A stretch of DNA of 64,000 nucleotides from Microbacterium sp. 4R-513 (lineage in GTDB: Bacteria; Actinomycetota; Actinomycetes; Actinomycetales; Microbacteriaceae): contig NZ_CP049256.1 of NCBI RefSeq assembly GCF_011046485.1, positions 992,001-1,056,000 of the forward strand, in the 5' to 3' direction. Position 1 is the stretch's first letter. The number at the start of each line of letters is the position of its first letter. Positions 1 through 8,405 of this stretch are shown here, one piece after another. A program made the translations under genes and the position numbers. The notes beneath the pieces are model-generated. The model was not told the DNA's origin. It was given only the letters and a program-made list of their open reading frames with translations, and searched no databases.

Positions 1-38
1 TTCCCACGCACAGCGCACCGACGACAAGAGGACTCCTC

Positions 39-3000
39 ATGCCCGGAATCATCCGCGACCGGATGGGGGTCTCCTCCCGTCGCATCACCGCTTCGCTCGT
101 CGCCGTGGCGATGATCGTCGCCACGCTGGCCCTCGTGGTCGTCCCCTCGGGCCGGGCCGCTGCGGCCGATCCCCCGGCGCTGCCCGACACGGTCACGACC
201 GACGTGCTGCCGACGTGGCAGATCAACGGCGTCGTGTGGAGCCAGGCGGTCGTCGGCAACACGGTGTACGTCACCGGCAGCTTCACCAAGGCGCGGCCGC
301 CGGGGGTCGCTGTGGGAGGTGCCGGCGAGATCGATGCGCAGAACATCTTCGCCTTCGACATCACGACGGGCAACCCGATCCCGAACTTCACGCACTCCCT
401 CGACGCCCAGGGCCTCGTCGTTCGCGCCGCGCCGGACGGCAAGACGGTCTACTTCGGCGGCGACTTCACCACGGTCGACGGACAGGCGCGCTCCCACGTC
501 GCGGCGTTCGACGTCGCGACGGGTGCGCTCGTCTCGTGGGCGCCCCGCACCGACGGCCAGGTGCGCGGCTTCGCCTTCTCGGGCAGCACCGTCTACGTCG
601 GCGGCAACTTCCGCTCGAGCGGCGGTCAGCCGCGCACGGAGCTCGCCGCCTGGGACACGACCACCGGCACACTGACGGCCTGGGCACCGGTCGCGGCGGG
701 CGACGGCTTCGTCTGGGACATGGTCTCCAGTCCCGACCGCTCCCGCGTGATCATCGCCGGGTCGTTCACGCAGCTGAACGGCCAGACGGCGTACGGCATG
801 GGATCGCTGGATGCCGCGACGGGCAACGCGATGCCGTGGGCAGCCGTCAGCACCATCAAAACGGCCGGCCTCAACGGGGCGATCTCGAGCCTCAGCACCG
901 ACGGCACGCAGGTCTTCGGCACCGGATACGCCTTCGGCGCCGGGGCATCCTTCGAGGGCACCTTCGCCGCCGATCCGTACACCGGGAAGATCAACTGGAT
1001 CAACGACTGCCTCGGCGACACGTACTCGAGCTTCCCCCAGGGCCAGGTCCTGTACTCGGTCGGCCACCGCCACGACTGCACGGTCGTGGGCGGCTTCCCC
1101 GACACGAGCCCGCGGTCGCGCTGGCAGAAGGCGACGGCCGAGCCGACGTTCCCGGTCGGGACCATCACGACGAAGGACGCGTACGGCTGGGACTTCACCG
1201 GCAACGCCTACGCGGGGCTCCTGCACTGGTACCCCGATCTGGAGTTCGGCAGCTACACCGACGCCCGGCAGGCCGCATGGTCGGTGACCGGCAACTCCGA
1301 CTACATCGTGCTCGGCGGCGAATTCCCGAAGGTCAACACGACGGCGCAGCAGGGCCTGGTCCGCTTCGCGCGTCGCCCGATCTCGCCGCACGCCGTCGCG
1401 CCGATCAACAGCACGGCGTTCACACCCGCTCCGTACTCGAACGAGGCCGGCACCGTCCGCGTCCCGTTCAGCAGCGTGTGGGACCGCGACAACACGGCGA
1501 TCACGTACGACGTCTTCCGCAGCCCCGCGACGAAGATCGCGACCTTCACCCGCAATGACAGCGAGTTCTGGCGGCTCCCGAGCCTCAGCATCACCGACAC
1601 CGGCCAGACGCCGGGTGCGCAGGTGCGCTACCAGGTGAGGGCGAAGGATGCCGACGGCAACGTGCAGTGGAGCGCCTGGTCGCCGTACATCACGGTGTCG
1701 GGGGCCGCGGCATCCACCTACCGGACGGCGGTGCGCGCAAGCGCGCCCACGCACTACTGGCGCCTCGGCGAGACCTTGGGCACGAAGCTGTACGACGACG
1801 TCGGGGATGCACCCGGCACGCTCCTGAGCCTCACGCTCGGCGCGAGCGGCGCGCTCACGAACGACGTCGACGCCGCCGTCACCTCGGCGGGCGGCAGCAA
1901 CCCGCGCATGACGACGACCGACAGCGAGTCGACCACCGCCGCCACCTCGGTCGAGGCGTGGGTCAAGACGACGAGCACCCGCGGCGGCCGCATCGTCGGG
2001 TACGGCAACTCCTCGACGGGGACCTCGGCGTCCGGCCTCACCGACAGGGTGCTGTATCTCGACACCTCCGGCCGGGCGAACTTCGCCATCAACGACGGCT
2101 CGTACCGCACGGTGTACAGCCGCGGGAGCGTCAACGACGGCCAGTGGCACCACATCGTGGGCACCGTCGGAACCGGCGGGATGGAGCTCTACGTCGACGG
2201 GATCCGCGTCGGCCGCGATCAGAGCGCCACGACGCCGAAGTCCTACATCGGATACTGGCGGATCGGCGCCGACCAGACCGGCAGCTTCACCAACCGGCCG
2301 AGCGACGCAGCGCTCTCCGGCAGCATCGACGACGTCGCCGTCTACGCCAAGGCGCTGACCAAGGGCGATGTCCAGGCCCACTACGCGGCGAGCGGCCGGA
2401 CGGGAAGCTGGACCGCGGCGCCCGCCGACGCGTACGGCGCGGCGGTCTCGACCGATGCGCCCGACCTGTACTGGCGGCTGAACGAGACGGCATCGGGCCC
2501 CGTGCGCGACTTCGCCGTCGGCGGGTCGACCGGCAACCAGAGCGGGAGCGTGACGCGCAGCCAGCCCGGCGCCATCTCGGGCGACACCGCGACGACCTTC
2601 AACGGATTGCTGTCGGGCCTCGTGGTCGCGCAAGAGGCGACGAACGCGCCGACGGCGTTCACCGCCGAAGTGTGGTTCAAGACCACCAGCACGACCGGCG
2701 GCAAGCTCGTCGGCTTCGGCAATGCGGCGAGCGGCCTCAGCACGAACTACGACCGGCACATCGTCATGCAGAGCAACGGCCGCGTGAGCTTCGGCGTGAA
2801 CAACGGCTCGCAGACGAGCGTCGTGAGCCCGGCCGCGTACAACGACGGGCTGTGGCACTACGCCGTCGCTTCGCAGGGGCCGGACGGCATGAAGCTCTGG
2901 GTCGACACGAAGCTGGTCGGGAGCAACGGCGTCACGACGGCGCAGAACTACCGCGGCTACTGGCGGATCGGCGGAGACCGGACGTTCGGCAGCACGTCGA

Positions 3001-4763
3001 GCAACTACATCACCGGGACGCTCGACGAGGTCGCGGTGTACCCCGGCGTGCTGAGCGAGGACCGCATCCGGTCGCACTTCGCCGCGGCGGGCCGCACCCC
3101 GGGTGAGCGCGCGCCCGTCGCGTCGTTCACCGCGACGACGAACGAGCTGGCGGTGAACGTGGATGCCTCGGCATCCACCGACGCCGACGGGAACATCGTC
3201 AGCTACGACTGGACGTTCGGCGACGGCTCGACCGCGGCCGGCGTGACGGCCGCGCACACGTACGCCCAAGCCGGCACGTACACGGTGACGCTCAAGGTGA
3301 CCGACGCCACGTCGCTCGTCAGCTCCACGACGAAGTCCGTGACGGTCGCGCCCAACAAGGCACCGACGGCCGCCTTCACGTCGACGGTGACCAACCTCAG
3401 CGTGGCGTTCGACGCATCGGCCTCCGCCGATTCCGACGGAACGATCGCGGGCTATGCGTGGGACTTCGGAGACGGGCAGACCGGCACGGGCGCGACCGCG
3501 ACCCATGTCTACGCCGGCGCCGGCACGTTCGCCGTCAAGCTGACGGTGACGGACGACGACGGAGCCGTCGGCACGATCACGAAGAGCGTGACGACCTCGC
3601 AGGCGCCGAACACGCCGCCCGTCGCGGCCTTCACCGCCACGACGGACCTGCTCACCGCCTCGCTGGACGGCTCGAGCTCGAGCGATACCGACGGCACTGT
3701 CGCGAGCTACGCGTGGGACTTCGGAGACGCCTCGACGGGGACCGGGAGCACCGCGCAGCACATGTACGCCGCCGCGGGCACCTACACCGTGACGCTCACC
3801 GTGACCGATGACCGCGGCGCGACGAACACCGTGACCCATCCGGTGTCGGTCGTGGCGAACCAGGCGCCGACGGCGTCGTTCACCTCGACCTCGACGGATC
3901 TGACGGCATCGGTCGACGGGTCGGGATCGACGGATGCCGATGGCTCGGTCGCCTCGTACGCCTGGGACTTCGGCGACGGGTCGACGGGGTCCGGTGCGAC
4001 GGCATCCCACCCGTACGCCGCGGCCGGCACGTACACCGTGACGCTCACCGTCACCGACAACCGGGGAGCGACCAACTCCACGTCGAAGCCCGTTACGGTG
4101 ACGGCGCCGCTCGTCTGGGCGAAAGACTCGTTCGAGCGCACCGCGACGAACGGCTGGGGCACGGCGGAGGTCGGCGGCGCCTGGACGATGAACCCGGGCA
4201 CGGCGACGGCGCTGAGCAAGTTCTCGGTGGCGGACGGCGTCGGCAAGGTCACGCTCTCGGCGGGCAACAGCTACACCGCGTCCCTCGCGGGCGCTGCGCC
4301 GTCGACGAGCACGGAGGAGCGGTTCACGGTGGCCGTGAACCAGGTCTCCACGGGTGGCGGCTACTACTTCTCGGCGATCGGACGGCAGATCGACAACCTA
4401 AACGACTACCGCGCGAAGGTGCGGGTCGCCTCGAACGGGGCGGTCGCGCTGTGGCTGACGCGGACGGTCGGCGGCGCCGAGACGGTTCTCACGAGCCTCA
4501 CCCTCCCTGGGGTCTCGGTCACGACGCCGGACTCGCTGAGCATCCGCCTGCAGGTGTCCGGGGTGAACGCCACGACGCTCAAGGCCAAGGTGTGGCGGAC
4601 CGCGACGGCGGAGCCCGCCGCCTGGACGCTCACGGCGACCGACAGCACAGCGGTCCTGCAGGCGCCGGGGTACGTCGGAATCAACAGCTACCTGTCCTCG
4701 AGTGCGACGACGGTTCCCGTCGTCTACAGCTACGACGGCTTCTTCGCGGGGCCGGCGCAGTGA
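39..4763 (+). CDS. giant secreted LamG/PKD surface protein (paralog A)
   Basis: Predicted secreted multidomain protein of 1574 aa. Residues 1-43 form a signal peptide (Arg-rich start, hydrophobic core, Ala-rich cleavage site). About 55-470 holds repeated 'VYVxGxF...D..TG.L' strands typical of a beta-propeller, with two conserved Cys in the contexts WINDC and GHRHDC. About 470-555 looks like an FN3 domain. Two LamG-like domains follow (about 560-787 and 797-1017, each with a YWRL motif), then four PKD domains (about 1024-1357, W-x-FGD motifs) and a terminal module (1361-1574) beginning DSFERT. There is no LPXTG or other anchor, so it is probably released or held by carbohydrate binding. ATG at 39 follows AGAGGA at good spacing. 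It is co-linear with the protein at 8402-13114. Function is inferred only: adhesin or glycan-binding matrix protein. Confidence 0.85.
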   Translation: MPGIIRDRMGVSSRRITASLVAVAMIVATLALVVVPSGRAAAADPPALPDTVTTDVLPTWQINGVVWSQAVVGNTVYVTGSFTKARPPGVAVGGAGEIDAQNIFAFDITTGNPIPNFTHSLDAQGLVVRAAPDGKTVYFGGDFTTVDGQARSHVAAFDVATGALVSWAPRTDGQVRGFAFSGSTVYVGGNFRSSGGQPRTELAAWDTTTGTLTAWAPVAAGDGFVWDMVSSPDRSRVIIAGSFTQLNGQTAYGMGSLDAATGNAMPWAAVSTIKTAGLNGAISSLSTDGTQVFGTGYAFGAGASFEGTFAADPYTGKINWINDCLGDTYSSFPQGQVLYSVGHRHDCTVVGGFPDTSPRSRWQKATAEPTFPVGTITTKDAYGWDFTGNAYAGLLHWYPDLEFGSYTDARQAAWSVTGNSDYIVLGGEFPKVNTTAQQGLVRFARRPISPHAVAPINSTAFTPAPYSNEAGTVRVPFSSVWDRDNTAITYDVFRSPATKIATFTRNDSEFWRLPSLSITDTGQTPGAQVRYQVRAKDADGNVQWSAWSPYITVSGAAASTYRTAVRASAPTHYWRLGETLGTKLYDDVGDAPGTLLSLTLGASGALTNDVDAAVTSAGGSNPRMTTTDSESTTAATSVEAWVKTTSTRGGRIVGYGNSSTGTSASGLTDRVLYLDTSGRANFAINDGSYRTVYSRGSVNDGQWHHIVGTVGTGGMELYVDGIRVGRDQSATTPKSYIGYWRIGADQTGSFTNRPSDAALSGSIDDVAVYAKALTKGDVQAHYAASGRTGSWTAAPADAYGAAVSTDAPDLYWRLNETASGPVRDFAVGGSTGNQSGSVTRSQPGAISGDTATTFNGLLSGLVVAQEATNAPTAFTAEVWFKTTSTTGGKLVGFGNAASGLSTNYDRHIVMQSNGRVSFGVNNGSQTSVVSPAAYNDGLWHYAVASQGPDGMKLWVDTKLVGSNGVTTAQNYRGYWRIGGDRTFGSTSSNYITGTLDEVAVYPGVLSEDRIRSHFAAAGRTPGERAPVASFTATTNELAVNVDASASTDADGNIVSYDWTFGDGSTAAGVTAAHTYAQAGTYTVTLKVTDATSLVSSTTKSVTVAPNKAPTAAFTSTVTNLSVAFDASASADSDGTIAGYAWDFGDGQTGTGATATHVYAGAGTFAVKLTVTDDDGAVGTITKSVTTSQAPNTPPVAAFTATTDLLTASLDGSSSSDTDGTVASYAWDFGDASTGTGSTAQHMYAAAGTYTVTLTVTDDRGATNTVTHPVSVVANQAPTASFTSTSTDLTASVDGSGSTDADGSVASYAWDFGDGSTGSGATASHPYAAAGTYTVTLTVTDNRGATNSTSKPVTVTAPLVWAKDSFERTATNGWGTAEVGGAWTMNPGTATALSKFSVADGVGKVTLSAGNSYTASLAGAAPSTSTEERFTVAVNQVSTGGGYYFSAIGRQIDNLNDYRAKVRVASNGAVALWLTRTVGGAETVLTSLTLPGVSVTTPDSLSIRLQVSGVNATTLKAKVWRTATAEPAAWTLTATDSTAVLQAPGYVGINSYLSSSATTVPVVYSYDGFFAGPAQ

Positions 4764-4847
4764 CGACCTGACGCGCGGGCCGGGTGGGGTCGCCTTCCGG
4801 CGGCGACTTCATCCGGCGCCGCCGTCGGGAGACTCGGCCGCATACGA

Positions 4848-4894
4848 CAGCGCCCGGGAAGCGGACCGATCACTCGGTCGCCTCCCGGGCGCTG
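4848..4894. terminator. bidirectional terminator-like hairpin
   Basis: A long imperfect inverted repeat: arms of about 21-22 bases (CAGCGCCCGGGA... and ...TCCCGGGCGCTG) around a four-base loop, with one bulge. It lies between two genes whose 3' ends face each other (stops at 4763 and 4912). No T-run is evident, as is common in high-GC actinobacteria. It most likely ends transcription from both sides. Confidence 0.75.
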
Positions 4895-4911
4895 CCGTCG
4901 GGGGATGCGGC

Positions 4912-7503
4912 TTACGGGAAGCGCGCCCCGATGGTCGGCGTGCTGCTCCCGATGAGACCCACCAGTGCCGACGGAGGCGCGAGGGCCACGGCGGGCGACT
5001 GGGCGGCGATGTCGGCGAGCAGGTGTCCGCTCGCATCGGTCACGGCGCGTCCCTCGAGGCCGAGCGAACGAGCGTCCTGGCCGGTCGTCGACCGGTAGTC
5101 CGCGAACGTAGAGAACACGTACGGGTTGACGTTGGCCGCGCCGCGCGACCAGACGACGAACCACGACGGCCTGTTCGCGGCATCCCGCTGGATGATGTTG
5201 CCGTTCGAGCGGATGTTGAGGTCGCTCGCGGCGTACTTGTGCGAGTAGTCCTCGACGCACAGCGTGCAGTTGCCGCTGCTCTGGGCGATGACGTTGTTGC
5301 CGATGGTGATGTCGCGGATCACCCACGGCATCGTCGGGTCGGGGAACGGGTAGCGCGGGTCGTGCCCGGGCACCGACGCGTCGTACGCGGAGCGCTCGTC
5401 CTGCACGATGTTGAGCACGCGGTCACCGCCGACGATCGTGTTGTTCCACAGGTTCACGCCACCGGTGTTGTTGATCTTGATGGCGTTGCCCACGTTGCCC
5501 AGCACCAGGTTGTCGACGAAGTCGACCTTCTGCGAGATCTCGAGGAAGACGCCCGTGCCCTTGTTCTGGACGAAGTCGGAGCCCGAGATGTCCATGTCGT
5601 ACACCGACTGATCGGTCCACAGGCCCGGGCCGTCGTTGCGCAGGAAGGCCGAGGACTTCACGGTGAACCCGCGCGACTTCGCGATCTTCAGGCCGCCCGA
5701 GACGGGTGCCTGGTTGAAGTGCTCGCTGTTGTTCTCGACCGCGAGCAGGCCATCGACCAGCAGCCGGTCGGCGAAGTTGGCGCCGAGGCCCATGAGGCCG
5801 TTGCGGGCCAGGGTGACGTCGCGCACGACGGCGTCCGCCGCGCCGACGAACAGGCCGGTCGTCGCCGTGTCGTGGATCTCGACGTTCTCGAGCGTCGTCT
5901 TGGGAGCCTCGACCGTGACCGCGCCCATCATCCAGACGGATGTGGCGTAGCCGCGGATGCCGATGCCGCGCACGACCGTGCCCGCACCGCGGAGCGACAG
6001 CGCCTTCGTGAGCGTGCTGGCGCGGACGTCGTGGCCCTGCGGGTTCGTGCCGAGGTACAGGCGGTCGCCCGCCGTGTCGGTGAAGAAGGTGCCCGCGGTG
6101 AGCTGCGACAGCGACGAGACCTCGCGCTGCTGCACGCCGTCGATCCAGACCTGCTCCGGGTGGGCGGCCATGGGGTACGAGGGGTTCAGCCACTGCCATC
6201 CCGGCGCGGTGCCATCGGCCTCGCCCTTCGTGAAGGAGGGGGTCGAGTCGAAGTCGTACGTCCAGCCGGGGCTGTAGAACGACGCGCCCGAGGCCGTCCA
6301 GCCCGAGATCTTCTCGGATCCGTCGAGCCACACGGCTTCGCCGGGGTACGACTGGATCGTGAGCGCCTTGCCCGAGGGAACGGTCGCGCTCTGGTGGTAG
6401 CTGCCGGCGCGAAGGACGATCACGGATCCGCTCGCGGAGCGGTCGATCGCGGTCTGGATCGAGTTGTAGGGGGCGGTCACCGTTCCGGTTCCGCCGGCCG
6501 CCGCAGCGGCGTCGACGTACACAGCGCCGGCCGGCACCGCGTAGCGCGTCGAGCCGACGGCCGCCGCACCGGACTCGGCGCGCGCGCCGGTCTGGTCCCA
6601 CGACGACGCCACGGGCGTGGCCGGAACCGTCGGGGGCGCGGGGGCGGGGGCCGGTGTCGGCTCAGGCGCCGGGGCGGGGGTCGGCTCCGGGGCGGGAGTC
6701 GGCTCCGGGGCGGGAGTCGGTTCCGGGGCGGGGGTCGGTTCCGGGGCCGGCTCGGCGGAGGCATCCGAGACCGCGGCGACGGTGAGGTCGTCGAAGCGGA
6801 CGGCCTGGGCCGGCGTGCTCGCCGAGACGTAGGCCCGCACCGCCACGCCGCCGGCGGCGACGAGGCGGTTGGACGCCGTGTCCTTCACCGACAGGTCCCA
6901 ATCCGAGCGAGTCGCGTCGACGCGCGCGACACGGGCGTCGATCGCCGCCTGATCGCCGGCGATCCGGGTGTCGAGGCGGAACGGGACGCCGGGCGTGATC
7001 GCGAAGCCCGCCACCTCGATCCGTCCGAGGGACTGCTGCTGCGAGCCGTTGACGCGCAGCGCCTCGAGGAGGAGGCGGCCCTGAGGATCGACGCGGGCCT
7101 GCACCTGGTAGAAGCCCGCCGCGGTGCGGCGGGACTGGAGACTCAGGTAGATGCCGCCGCCCGCCTGGGGGAGCTGGTCGAGGGTGAACTCGACCGAGGA
7201 CGTGGCGTCAGCGAGCGAGACGTCGGCCGGACGCGCAGACACCGAGGTGCCCGAGGTCCTGACGACGGCGCGGGCGGTGCCGCCGGTCACCGAGAAGGCG
7301 GAGGGGTCGGACAGGGTGTAGGCCCCGCCGCTCGTCGACGTGCCGAGGCCCGCCGAGACGGTCCGGTTCATGTCGTCGGCGAAGACGGCCGAAGAGGTCG
7401 CTCCATCGAGAGCGGTGGCCTGTTGTGCGCCGAGGACGGCGGCACCGGGAAGAAGTAGGGAGACGGTCAGGGCAGCAGCGAGCGAGGGCAGGGTGGAACG
7501 CAA
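4912..7503 (-). CDS. secreted parallel beta-helix protein (polysaccharide lyase-like)
   Basis: 863 aa counted from a TTG start at 7503, chosen because GGAG sits seven bases upstream and it gives a clean signal peptide (MRSTLPSLAAAL..., cleavage near residue 32). The open frame extends further upstream without signal features. Residues about 34-250 are a copy of the module shared by the other secreted proteins here (starts DDMNRT, ends FDDLTV). A Pro-Glu-Thr-Ala linker (about 251-295) is followed by a right-handed parallel beta-helix (about 320-863) opening 'YVDAAAAAGGTGTVTAPYNSIQTA' in style, as in pectate lyase-like and DUF1565 proteins with repeated turns of N and G. Likely binds or cleaves a polysaccharide outside the cell, perhaps the polymer made by this locus. 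The substrate cannot be read from sequence. Confidence 0.8.
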   Translation of the reverse strand: MRSTLPSLAAALTVSLLLPGAAVLGAQQATALDGATSSAVFADDMNRTVSAGLGTSTSGGAYTLSDPSAFSVTGGTARAVVRTSGTSVSARPADVSLADATSSVEFTLDQLPQAGGGIYLSLQSRRTAAGFYQVQARVDPQGRLLLEALRVNGSQQQSLGRIEVAGFAITPGVPFRLDTRIAGDQAAIDARVARVDATRSDWDLSVKDTASNRLVAAGGVAVRAYVSASTPAQAVRFDDLTVAAVSDASAEPAPEPTPAPEPTPAPEPTPAPEPTPAPAPEPTPAPAPAPPTVPATPVASSWDQTGARAESGAAAVGSTRYAVPAGAVYVDAAAAAGGTGTVTAPYNSIQTAIDRSASGSVIVLRAGSYHQSATVPSGKALTIQSYPGEAVWLDGSEKISGWTASGASFYSPGWTYDFDSTPSFTKGEADGTAPGWQWLNPSYPMAAHPEQVWIDGVQQREVSSLSQLTAGTFFTDTAGDRLYLGTNPQGHDVRASTLTKALSLRGAGTVVRGIGIRGYATSVWMMGAVTVEAPKTTLENVEIHDTATTGLFVGAADAVVRDVTLARNGLMGLGANFADRLLVDGLLAVENNSEHFNQAPVSGGLKIAKSRGFTVKSSAFLRNDGPGLWTDQSVYDMDISGSDFVQNKGTGVFLEISQKVDFVDNLVLGNVGNAIKINNTGGVNLWNNTIVGGDRVLNIVQDERSAYDASVPGHDPRYPFPDPTMPWVIRDITIGNNVIAQSSGNCTLCVEDYSHKYAASDLNIRSNGNIIQRDAANRPSWFVVWSRGAANVNPYVFSTFADYRSTTGQDARSLGLEGRAVTDASGHLLADIAAQSPAVALAPPSALVGLIGSSTPTIGARFP
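6671..6742. repeat. 18-bp tandem repeat coding the PEPTPA linker
   Basis: Four consecutive 18-base units (6671, 6689, 6707, 6725), differing only at two positions, with degenerate copies on both sides. On the minus strand they encode the Pro-Glu-Pro-Thr-Pro-Ala linker between the N-terminal module and the beta-helix of the gene at 4912-7503. Linker length probably varies between strains by slippage. Confidence 0.85.
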
Positions 7504-7624
7504 AAGAAGAACTCCGGGGGATCGGGTATCCCGGTTGCAGTATTGGAGGCGCGCAAGAGGCACACCTGGCATACGCGGGAAGCAATGTCTCAGAACGATA
7601 ACAGCCGGCGTGTCATAGCCCTGC

Positions 7625-7642
7625 GAGAATGAGATGATTCTC
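7625..7642. promoter_or_regulatory. inverted repeat upstream of the beta-helix gene
   Basis: Arms GAGAAT and ATTCTC are separated by six bases, with TG/CA pairing just outside. It lies about 120 bases upstream of the TTG at 7503 and just downstream of the stop of the gene ending at 7689. It could be an operator for the beta-helix gene or a weak hairpin behind the upstream transcript. No regulator for it is recognisable in the window. Confidence 0.3.
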
Positions 7643-7688
7643 ACAGGCCGCCCTCGATTGCTCCTCGTGTATGAGCTTGCAGCGCGTG

Positions 7689-8405
7689 CTACCCGATCGC
7701 CTTCATCCTGCGGAACCACACGAAGAGTGCGGCACCGAGATATGCCACTGCGGCCACCAGAAGAAGGGTGTACACGACCATGAACCAGGTCGTCGCTCCC
7801 CACAGCAGGAACGCCAGGCACCAGACCCCGTAGTCGGTCGGGAGACCGAGCACGGCGCGCAGCGGCGACGAGCCGCCCGCCTCGGCCGCCTGCGGCACAC
7901 CGCGTTTCCCGCGGAGCAGATCATTGAGGATCATCCCGAAGAACGTGACGGTCGAGACGATCGCGAACGCGAGCGGGACCAGCACCCATCCCGCGTTGGG
8001 CAGGTCGAAGAAGCGGTAGGCGCCGATCGCCACGGCGATGTGCAGCGAGACGAGCTTGGCCGAGTCCAGGATGTGGTCGAGCCATTCGCCGGCCAGCGAC
8101 CCTCCGCCGCGCAGCCGCGCGACCTGGCCGTCGGCGCTGTCCCACGCGTATCCGACCGCCAACAGCAGCCACACCACCACCCCGAGGAGGAGCGACGGCG
8201 GCACGGTCGCGAGCAGGGCTATCCCGGTGAACGTGAACGCCGCGCTGATGAGCGAGACCTGGTTCGGGGTCAGTCCTGCCGAATACGCCGCCGCGGCGAA
8301 GATGCGCCCCGCAGGCCGGTTGACGTAGATCGAGTAGGCCGGCGCGCCTCGGCCGCGGCCCTTCTGGGCCGCGGCGAGGCGCTGGTACGAGTCGGTGAAC
8401 GTCAG
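7689..8405 (-). CDS. CDP-alcohol phosphatidyltransferase family membrane protein
   Basis: Integral membrane enzyme that moves a phospho-alcohol or diacylglycerol-phosphate group from a CDP-linked donor to an alcohol acceptor. The family signature D-x2-DG-x2-AR-x8-G-x3-D-x3-D is complete (DSADGQVAR...GEWLDHILD), and five or six membrane segments follow. I find no ATG, GTG or TTG that could start it. The best start is CTG at 8405, which overlaps the TGA of the upstream giant protein as CTGA and gives MTFTDSYQRLAAAQK, close to what I expect at the N-terminus of this family. That implies translational coupling with 8402-13114. Substrate unknown; the TagD-like gene at 21309 could supply a CDP-alcohol. 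Family assignment is firm, the start is not. Confidence 0.8.
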   Translation of the reverse strand: MTFTDSYQRLAAAQKGRGRGAPAYSIYVNRPAGRIFAAAAYSAGLTPNQVSLISAAFTFTGIALLATVPPSLLLGVVVWLLLAVGYAWDSADGQVARLRGGGSLAGEWLDHILDSAKLVSLHIAVAIGAYRFFDLPNAGWVLVPLAFAIVSTVTFFGMILNDLLRGKRGVPQAAEAGGSSPLRAVLGLPTDYGVWCLAFLLWGATTWFMVVYTLLLVAAVAYLGAALFVWFRRMKAIG